This document shows, one piece after another, positions 59,043 to 64,000 of a stretch of DNA of 64,000 nt. The translations under genes and the position numbers were made by a program. Positions within the stretch are counted from its first letter, which is position 1; each line of letters opens with the position of its first letter. Source of the stretch: Synechococcus sp. CC9605 (GTDB lineage: Bacteria > Cyanobacteriota > Cyanobacteriia > PCC-6307 > Cyanobiaceae); contig NC_007516.1 in the NCBI RefSeq assembly GCF_000012625.1, forward strand, positions 1,488,001 to 1,552,000, read 5' to 3'. The notes under the pieces are model-generated. The model was given only the letters and a program-made list of their open reading frames with translations. It was not told the DNA's origin and ran no database searches.

Positions 59043-59216
59043 ATGTCGTCTCGTGACTCAACAGAGTCGGCGAGCCAGCGGCTGTTAGAAAGCCGTGAAT
59101 CTCTGATCAGTCCAACAGTTCAGATGGCGTATTTCGCATTTTTTGGCGTCACGATTCTTCTGGCATTGCTGGGTGGTTTGTTTTCTCGAGTGGCCGCAGA
59201 GCGCTACTGGATGTGA
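59043..59216 (+). CDS. 57-residue single-TM protein, unknown
   Basis: The ORF starts MSSRDSTESASQRLLESRES, then PTVQMAYFAFFGVTILLALL and GGLFSRVAAERYWM. A polar N-terminus, one hydrophobic helix, and an aromatic end. It lies 13 bases after tRNA-Lys and 9 bases before the FAD gene. Codon use matches the core genes, so I take it as real; it resembles the small thylakoid or membrane proteins common in cyanobacteria. Confidence 0.5.
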   Translation: MSSRDSTESASQRLLESRESLISPTVQMAYFAFFGVTILLALLGGLFSRVAAERYWM

Positions 59217-59225
59217 TCAGCGGCG

Positions 59226-60392
59226 ATGGCTTCAGCAAACGTGGCTGAGGTTGATCTCGCCGTTATCGGTGCAGGACTGGCTGGCTGCAGCATGATTTGC
59301 CGGCTCCAGCAGCTGGGATCGAATCTCAACATCTCTTTGATTGAGGCTGGCCGGGGGCCAGGTGGGCGCACGGCCACCCGCCGGAGACGCGACCAAAGCG
59401 GCTGGCTGCTCAACCATGGAGCACCGGGGTTTGGCCTGAGTGAATCCAAGTCGGAGGGAATGGAGGCTCTGCTTGCGCCGTTGCGCTCGGCGGGTGTTCT
59501 TCAGCGTGACGAGCGAGCTGTGCTTTCTCTCAACGCCCAAGGGGATTTGTCTCCGGCCAACAGCCCTGAAGCCTGTCCGGTCGGTGGCTGGTGGCATGGG
59601 CTTCCCAGCATGGCCAGCATCTGCGAGGCGCTGCTCGATGCAGCTGACTCAGTGCAACTGAGCCGCCAATTTGAAACCCGCGTTCGCTGGCTGGAGCGAC
59701 GCCAGGGTCACTGGCTGCTGGAAAACGAGGATCGAACCTGGAGTCTCAGGGCCAAGCGCCTTGTGCTCAGTGGAACGCTGCTGGCCCATCCCCGATCACT
59801 GAAGATGCTGGCCTGGAACGACGTCCCCCTGCGCTCAGCTGTTGCAGAGGGCGGTGACGTTGGCCTCGATGCGGTGCTGAGCCAGCTGGAACGCAGCCAG
59901 GCCGAGGTGCGCTGGAACCTGATGGTGGACCTGGGGGTGCTCGCGCTCAACGGTGGACAGCTCCCGGCTCAGATCTGGTTGGACAACGACGCCAAAGAAC
60001 GATGGAAGGTTGAACGCCTCGTGCTGCAGCCGCAAAGCGATGGTCGCTGGGGACTTGTGGTGCATGGCTTGGATTCCGGGGAAGCGATCACACCCGAAAG
60101 CCAGGGGCGTCTGATGGCTCAGGAGCAACAGCGCCTGTTGCAGCTGTTGCCCGAACTGATGCAGGGCCTGCCGGTTGTTTCAGCGGCGTTGCAGCAGGCG
60201 ACACCGTTGGGGGTGATGCGCTGGGGCGCCTCACGGCCCCTCAACCACCCGCTGCCAGAAGAGCTGCAATGGTGCCCCACCAGCGCCGTGGGATTCTGCG
60301 GCGACTGCATCGAAGGGCCTGGCTTCGGGAGAGCAGAGGGAGCAATCAGCAGCGCCGTCAACCTGGCTGAACGTCTGCACGTCGACCGCTAA
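59226..60392 (+). CDS. FAD-dependent oxidoreductase, amine-oxidase/renalase-like
   Basis: A 388-residue flavoprotein. The FAD motif is VDLAVIGAGLAGCSMICRLQQL near 9-30, with EAGRGPGGRTATRRRRDQSGWLLNHGAPGF near 43-72 (the ribose-binding glycines and the GGR motif). FGFCGDCIEGPGFGRAEGAISSAVNLA near 360 is the C-terminal FAD contact. The middle is unlike classic monoamine oxidases; renalase-like proteins share this shape. The substrate is not known. It ends 13 bases before tRNA-Pro. Confidence 0.85.
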   Translation: MASANVAEVDLAVIGAGLAGCSMICRLQQLGSNLNISLIEAGRGPGGRTATRRRRDQSGWLLNHGAPGFGLSESKSEGMEALLAPLRSAGVLQRDERAVLSLNAQGDLSPANSPEACPVGGWWHGLPSMASICEALLDAADSVQLSRQFETRVRWLERRQGHWLLENEDRTWSLRAKRLVLSGTLLAHPRSLKMLAWNDVPLRSAVAEGGDVGLDAVLSQLERSQAEVRWNLMVDLGVLALNGGQLPAQIWLDNDAKERWKVERLVLQPQSDGRWGLVVHGLDSGEAITPESQGRLMAQEQQRLLQLLPELMQGLPVVSAALQQATPLGVMRWGASRPLNHPLPEELQWCPTSAVGFCGDCIEGPGFGRAEGAISSAVNLAERLHVDR

Positions 60393-60405
60393 TCTCTGAG
60401 TGCGC

Positions 60406-60479
60406 CGGGGAGTGGCGCAGTTTGGTAGCGCGCTTGCTTTGGGAGCAAGATGCCGCAGGTTCGAATCCTGTCTCCCCGA
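60406..60479 (+). tRNA. trnP: tRNA-Pro (TGG)
   Basis: A 74-nt cloverleaf with acceptor CGGGGAG / CTCCCCG, D-arm GCGCAGTTTGGTAGCGC, anticodon loop TTTGGGA (TGG), T-arm GCAGG TTCGAAT CCTGT, discriminator A. A mobile-looking region starts immediately after it, the usual place for tRNA-targeted integration. Confidence 0.95.
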
Positions 60480-60514
60480 CTGCAATCTCAGCGAATCCCC
60501 AACTCGCATGTGCC

Positions 60515-60546
60515 AACCCGGTGCCAAACGGCATCGGGTTTTTTCA
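60515..60546 (+). terminator. intrinsic terminator after tRNA-Pro
   Basis: Stem AACCCGGTGCC / GGCATCGGGTT with the loop AAAC and a run of T (60539-60544). Confidence 0.8.
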
Positions 60547-60780
60547 TGCCTTTGGCACGACTTTCCCGGACAGCAGGGAACACCCCTTGTCAGCATTCCG
60601 CCTCCGTAGCAGCATGAAGACGCCGAGAGGGAGCGCCCCGAGCGCTCTCCTGCCAGGGTCTCCCTGGTCCCTACCTGACATCACCTCATGTGGTGTCGGC
60701 GCGTCGGAGGTGGCGCGGACTCTGCTTTAGGAGTTGCACGACAGGCGGTTCTGTTCCCCCCTTCACTGGAAGCTCAGAAC
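60547..60780. other. noncoding stretch before the first element gene
   Basis: No supported gene in this stretch. A hairpin GACATCAC / GTGGTGTC (60677-60697, one wobble pair) lies about 85 bp before the first ORF. Open frames here lack a convincing start. Confidence 0.45.
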
Positions 60781-60993
60781 TTGCCTCGTCCTGCTCGCCA
60801 CCACCACAAGAAATTCAGCGTCATCCGCGTTGATGGAGTCACCTTCAACGTCACCAAGGATGCTTCTGATCTGATGACTGCTGTTTGTAGGGCGAGCAAC
60901 TGCACCCCTGCTCAACTCATTTTTGAGACAGGCACCGCAGAAGAGATCGAAGCAATCAGATCTGCAGCTGCCAAGGCGAAGGGATCTAACTGA
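60781..60993 (+). CDS. small element protein, unknown
   Basis: A 70-residue protein from TTG 60781 (MPRPARHHHKKFSVIRVDGV), with GGAAG upstream. A basic His-rich start is followed by a compact alpha/beta domain, TFNVTKDASDLMTAVCRASNCTPAQLIFETGTAEEIEAIRSAAAKAKG. It may bind DNA, but no fold is assigned. A longer frame from 60688 is cysteine/Trp-rich and unlikely. Confidence 0.5.
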   Translation: MPRPARHHHKKFSVIRVDGVTFNVTKDASDLMTAVCRASNCTPAQLIFETGTAEEIEAIRSAAAKAKGSN

Positions 60994-61002
60994 GCCCTAC
61001 TA

Positions 61003-61314
61003 ATGAATACGCCCGAATGGGTGCACGAGCCCGAGGCTGCAAAGCGTCTGGCGATCAAGCAGAACACCCTTAGAACCATGCGCCGTGAGCGCAGGCTGGA
61101 ACCTGGTGAGCACTGGGTCTACGCGACTGGTGCCGTTGGTGGCCCCGTCTTGTACGACCTCACGGCAATCATCAATACGCAGCGCCGCAAGACCCTCGAA
61201 GCGGTGCAAGCAGAAGAGGAGCGTCGTGCCGCTGAATTGAAGCTCCGCAAGCAAGCGGTGCAGACCTTCAGTGACGACAGCCTCGATCAACTGATTGCTG
61301 AGGTGCAGAGCTAA
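61003..61314 (+). CDS. possible excisionase/HTH protein
   Basis: A 103-residue protein: the N-terminal part, WVHEPEAAKRLAIKQNTLRTMRRERRLEPGEHWVYATGAVGGPVLYDLTAI, has the plan of small MerR/Xis-type DNA-binding domains used by mobile elements (helix, turn, R-rich helix, then a wing). The C-terminal part is a coiled-coil-like helix (RRKTLEAVQAEEERRAAELKLRKQAVQTF). A role in excision or repression is inferred. Confidence 0.55.
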   Translation: MNTPEWVHEPEAAKRLAIKQNTLRTMRRERRLEPGEHWVYATGAVGGPVLYDLTAIINTQRRKTLEAVQAEEERRAAELKLRKQAVQTFSDDSLDQLIAEVQS

Positions 61315-61494
61315 TGGCTAATCCGATCCGCGAAAGAGCCAACAACAGGTAGAGATTTTTACTCATCTTTGGAATCAGTTTTCCGTCCTTAGGTGTCACC
61401 AGTTGTTATCAGCTATCAAACACGATTAGCGGTGGATTCCTAGCGCTGGGACGGGCAATTTTTAGCCACTATTGTTTGATTGCACAACCGCACA

Positions 61495-61707
61495 ATGACT
61501 CCCGTGAACCCCAAAGAGTTCTCCAAACACGAGAGCCTTAATGGGCCACCGCAGCGCCTTTACCTGGGCTTCAGAGCGCCTATCCCGATGCGCGTCAATC
61601 TCGAAACTATTGCCGCTGAACATCGCGTCAGCCAGGCAACTGTGATCCGGCACGCAATCGTTGAATACATGGAAAAGCGCGGCAAGAACGCATTCGTCGC
61701 TCCATGA
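61495..61707 (+). CDS. ribbon-helix-helix-like regulator
   Basis: A 70-residue protein from ATG 61495 (MTPVNPKEFSKHESLNGPPQ). The segment RLYLGFRAPIPMRVNLETIAAEHRVSQATVIRHAIVEYMEKR looks like an Arc/CopG-type ribbon-helix-helix domain: a beta strand, helix, turn, helix. Such proteins often control copy number or expression of mobile elements. 61315-61494 upstream has no gene. Confidence 0.6.
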   Translation: MTPVNPKEFSKHESLNGPPQRLYLGFRAPIPMRVNLETIAAEHRVSQATVIRHAIVEYMEKRGKNAFVAP

Positions 61708-61750
61708 AAAAGGCGGTTCCCACACCGCCTCGGAAAACATTGCTTGTCCC

Positions 61751-62002
61751 ATGAACATTAACCGAGGCCAGCTCTCCACTGGCAACCAGAAAATTGAATC
61801 GATGACAGAAGCCGCCGCAGCGCGTCTCGCTTCTGTTCCGTATTACGCCCGGCCCATGCCGGTTCCACCAGAACATGACTTCCTGGCGGACGTAAAAGAA
61901 GACCGCAAGTTGGCAGCCGTGATGTGCGCCATTGCCCGCATCGCCAATCAACGCGGGAAAACTTTCACCCAGCAAGTTGATATCTGGGAGGTGGGTCAGT
62001 GA
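61751..62002 (+). CDS. small element protein, unknown
   Basis: An 83-residue protein from ATG 61751 (MNINRGQLSTGNQKIESMTE), ending ANQRGKTFTQQVDIWEVGQ. Helical with a Pro-rich middle (YYARPMPVPPEHDFLADVKEDRKLAAVMCAIARIA). Its stop overlaps the next start by four bases. No family. Confidence 0.5.
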   Translation: MNINRGQLSTGNQKIESMTEAAAARLASVPYYARPMPVPPEHDFLADVKEDRKLAAVMCAIARIANQRGKTFTQQVDIWEVGQ

Positions 62003-62256
62003 GCCATCGAATCAACCTGAAAGATCACTCCTGGGTTCTTGGTTGGATGTACTTCCTCCGCCCAGAACACAAAGCGCCTGAATCCGCCAAAGAACAGGTG
62101 GAAGATCAACTGATCGACAAGTTTTCAGATGGATGGCGCAACGGCGATGTGTACGCCACCAAGGTTGTTGAAACCGTCTTCGAGCTGCAGCGCCAGCGCC
62201 ACATCAACCGTCGGCTGAGGAACTACCTGGCTGATGACCGTGGGGGGCAGAAATGA
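61999..62256 (+). CDS. small element protein, unknown
   Basis: An 85-residue protein starting at GTG 61999, MSHRINLKDHSWVLGWMYFL. Soluble, helical, with a basic end (RQRHINRRLRNYLADDRGGQK). It is overlapped on both sides by its neighbours (four bases each), typical of a coupled phage-like operon. Confidence 0.5.
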   Translation: MSHRINLKDHSWVLGWMYFLRPEHKAPESAKEQVEDQLIDKFSDGWRNGDVYATKVVETVFELQRQRHINRRLRNYLADDRGGQK

Positions 62257-62852
62257 AAGCCTCTGGACGCAACAACCCGTGCCCGATCTGCCAAAGAACG
62301 CACGATGGCGATTGTCGATGGAACGACTCTTCGATCCTCTGCCACACCGGCACTGATATGCGCCCTGGCGACACCATCACCATCGCGGGGCAGGAATGGG
62401 CATTCATCCATCACAAAGGTGGGTTCAGCGGCATGGCAGCCGTGTTCAAGCCGCATCGGAAGCGTGATTACAGCCGCACCCCCAGCACCGCGCAGGAGCT
62501 GCTCTCACGGCAGTCCAAACGGTTCCAGTGGTCATCAGTCCTAAATCAGTTCTTCGCTGCATTCGATGCCGCCTGGAACATCCCTGATCTCTACAGCTGC
62601 ACCCCCCAGCAGCTCACCAAGGCGTTCTCCACCATCGACGACGCCCAGACCAAAGCGGCAGCCCTATCCGGTCACTTGCAGGCCATCTGGCGCGATTGCC
62701 CTGATCTGAAGCAACTCCACCGCCTCCGCGTTGAGCACTGCCTCAAAACCATCGCGCACATCGCGGAAGACGCCCGCCAGTTCAAACAGAACGACCTGGG
62801 CATTCCTTGCCCCGCGGCTGTTCATCAACTGCTCGGGGAGGAGGTGTCATGA
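62253..62852 (+). CDS. zinc-ribbon primase/helicase-associated protein
   Basis: A 199-residue protein. The N-terminus has a zinc ribbon, CPICQRTHDGDCRWNDSSILCHTGTD near 10-35, typical of the primase N-terminal domain in mobile-element DnaG- or Prim-Pol-like proteins. The rest is helical with no catalytic Toprim or primase motif, so it may supply only the DNA-binding part. It overlaps the ATPase gene by four bases, fitting a primase-helicase pair. Confidence 0.6.
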   Translation: MKASGRNNPCPICQRTHDGDCRWNDSSILCHTGTDMRPGDTITIAGQEWAFIHHKGGFSGMAAVFKPHRKRDYSRTPSTAQELLSRQSKRFQWSSVLNQFFAAFDAAWNIPDLYSCTPQQLTKAFSTIDDAQTKAAALSGHLQAIWRDCPDLKQLHRLRVEHCLKTIAHIAEDARQFKQNDLGIPCPAAVHQLLGEEVS

Positions 62853-64000
62853 CATCTGTTCCGCAACTTGAAGATGCCTTTTCCTTGCCCACTGCTAATG
62901 GGCATGAAAAACGTCAGGCAAGAAAACAAGCTCTTGCTGAGGCAGTCAATGGCGCAGATGCTCTCGAAACCTTGAAGCTCGGCCTGGAGGTGCTCGAAGA
63001 CATTGACTCCCCCACTGAGCGGTTCATTGCTCTCCAGAACCTCAGAGAACAAACAGGGCTCACTAACGGCAAGGCATTCGATCAAGCCGTTGCAACGCTC
63101 ATCGATGAGCAACGCAACGACCAAGACTGCACGCTCGCTGAACTCCTGCAGCGTCAACACGACGCCACATGGGGGATTGATCAATTCGGCTGCAAGGGCG
63201 CTCTCGTAGGCATTGGTGGAGACAAGGGCGAGGGGAAAACAACCCTCATGTATCAATCCGCCATCGCAGTCGCATCTGGTGCCCCGCTCTTCAATGAACT
63301 CACTGTTCAACGCGGTCCGGCAATCATCGTGCAATGCGATGAATCAGACCTGAACGCCAAGAAGAAATTTCTGGCAATGGGTGCTGACGCTGAACTGCCC
63401 ATTCACTGGATGTGGGGATTCAACCCCGCCATGGTTCCTGAGTTGAAACGCAAGATTCAGAAGACCGGAGCCAAGTTCATCGGCATTGATTCGATCACCA
63501 CCGTTGCAGGTGGCCGTGGCATTAAATCAACCGACCCTGAATACAGCCTGTTCCTCTATCAGCTGAACCACCTGGCGGGTGAACTTGGCGTCGTCATCTT
63601 CCTGCTGATTCACCTCCGTAAGCCTGATTCCGCCAAGGTCCGCACATCTGTCGGCCTGGATGATTTTCTTGGCACCGGGATGCTCACCGCAGCCTGCTCT
63701 GACGTCTTTGGTTACTGGGCTAATAAGGCAGAAGATGCGTTCCCCAATCAGTTCATGCTGCGCTGCCTCGGCAAGCGGAATTGCGAGGCTGGAACCACCT
63801 GGGACCTGCAGGGATCAACGGATGATTTCTCCCTCACCTTTGTTGGTGTTCAGGGCGGTGGAGAGACCCCATCAGAACGGCGCTCAGTTATCGCCAAAGC
63901 CCTCCAGTACCTCCGGCAACGGAAAGGGCAACCGCAGGCCGTAGAGACGATTGCAGCCGGCATTAGTGCCCATGAGAAGACCGTGGCCAAAGAGCTGCGT
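62849..64000 (+). CDS. RepA/DnaB-like AAA ATPase, right part missing
   Basis: An open frame of at least 384 residues, cut by the right edge. After a helical N-terminal 120 residues, GALVGIGGDKGEGKTTLMYQSAIAVASG carries a Walker A (GGDKGEGKTT) near residue 128-137. AIIVQCDESDLNAKKKF and KTGAKFIGIDSITTVAGGRG give a Walker B-like strand, and LAGELGVVIFLLIHLRK is the sensor-like segment. This layout is the RepA/RadA-type hexameric helicase seen in plasmids and satellite elements (AAA_25). It starts ATGA-style on the zinc-ribbon gene. Confidence 0.8.
   Translation, partial: MTSVPQLEDAFSLPTANGHEKRQARKQALAEAVNGADALETLKLGLEVLEDIDSPTERFIALQNLREQTGLTNGKAFDQAVATLIDEQRNDQDCTLAELLQRQHDATWGIDQFGCKGALVGIGGDKGEGKTTLMYQSAIAVASGAPLFNELTVQRGPAIIVQCDESDLNAKKKFLAMGADAELPIHWMWGFNPAMVPELKRKIQKTGAKFIGIDSITTVAGGRGIKSTDPEYSLFLYQLNHLAGELGVVIFLLIHLRKPDSAKVRTSVGLDDFLGTGMLTAACSDVFGYWANKAEDAFPNQFMLRCLGKRNCEAGTTWDLQGSTDDFSLTFVGVQGGGETPSERRSVIAKALQYLRQRKGQPQAVETIAAGISAHEKTVAKELR

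Larger units (their letters stand above)
60480..64000. mobile_element. tRNA-Pro-linked element or prophage remnant (continues past the edge)
   Basis: From just after tRNA-Pro, the gene content switches to small proteins without core homology: two possible DNA-binding proteins, a ribbon-helix-helix-like protein, two unknown small proteins, a zinc-ribbon protein and a large ATPase. All on the plus strand with overlaps, as in phage or satellite operons. No integrase and no second att site is visible in the window, so the type (prophage, satellite, tycheposon-like) is not decided. Confidence 0.65.

Overview
The window is chromosomal DNA of a marine picocyanobacterium, most likely a marine Synechococcus (subcluster 5.1). 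This is inferred from GC-rich dense genes, frequent GTG and TTG starts, and photosynthesis-linked genes: ycf54, crtH, a PsbY-like protein, a PsbP-like lipoprotein, and clpC. No search could be run, so the species is not named.

Region 1 (1-15.8 kb) is core chromosome: a response regulator cut by the left edge, an ABC1 kinase, a PLP decarboxylase, an RlpA-like protein, cdsA, a DUF2993 protein, then a leftward chain clpC > iron-type dehydrogenase > alpha/beta hydrolase with overlapping ends. rimI and lysA diverge with start codons almost touching, and lysA runs into a membrane diadenylate cyclase, uppS and bioB. A 1-kb stretch without normal genes (15.8-16.75 kb) holds several possible 25-35-residue membrane peptides and a pair of 16-bp palindromic motifs.

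Region 2 (16.75-43.9 kb) is also core: trhO, a GST-DUF952 fusion, lipA-recR, an LCP protein, a cation/proton antiporter, an ABC exporter, an RRM protein, a DEAD-box helicase, recD-recB-recC, a phosphatase, ycf54-pdxJ, plsC, bolA-grxD, and a response regulator whose receiver has lost its phosphoacceptor residues.

Region 3 (43.9-53.24 kb) is accessory. Its left part (44-46.8 kb) holds small genes preceded by the same 16-bp motif and followed by related GCAA-loop terminators, a tandem paralogue pair, and a secreted protein interrupted at a U UUU UUA slippery heptamer. From 46.796 to 53.239 kb lies a tyrosine-recombinase element whose bounding 21-bp direct repeats match the 3' end of the membrane gene at 53219-53773. 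The integrase next to the left repeat carries an N-terminal frameshift. Inside and just left of the element, a sequence ending in a WAPEAG-stop-like tail recurs several times, which looks like scars of repeated recombination. A perfect palindrome resembling a Fur/Zur box sits upstream of a short transcript with a strong terminator.

Region 4 (53.2-60.4 kb) returns to core: crtH, a decayed cation-diffusion-facilitator gene, trmFO, the PsbY-like gene, a gamma-carbonic-anhydrase-like protein, tRNA-Lys, and a FAD oxidoreductase. Region 5 (60.4-64 kb) starts at tRNA-Pro and is a second mobile element or prophage remnant: small DNA-binding proteins, a zinc-ribbon protein and a RepA/DnaB-like ATPase cut by the right edge.
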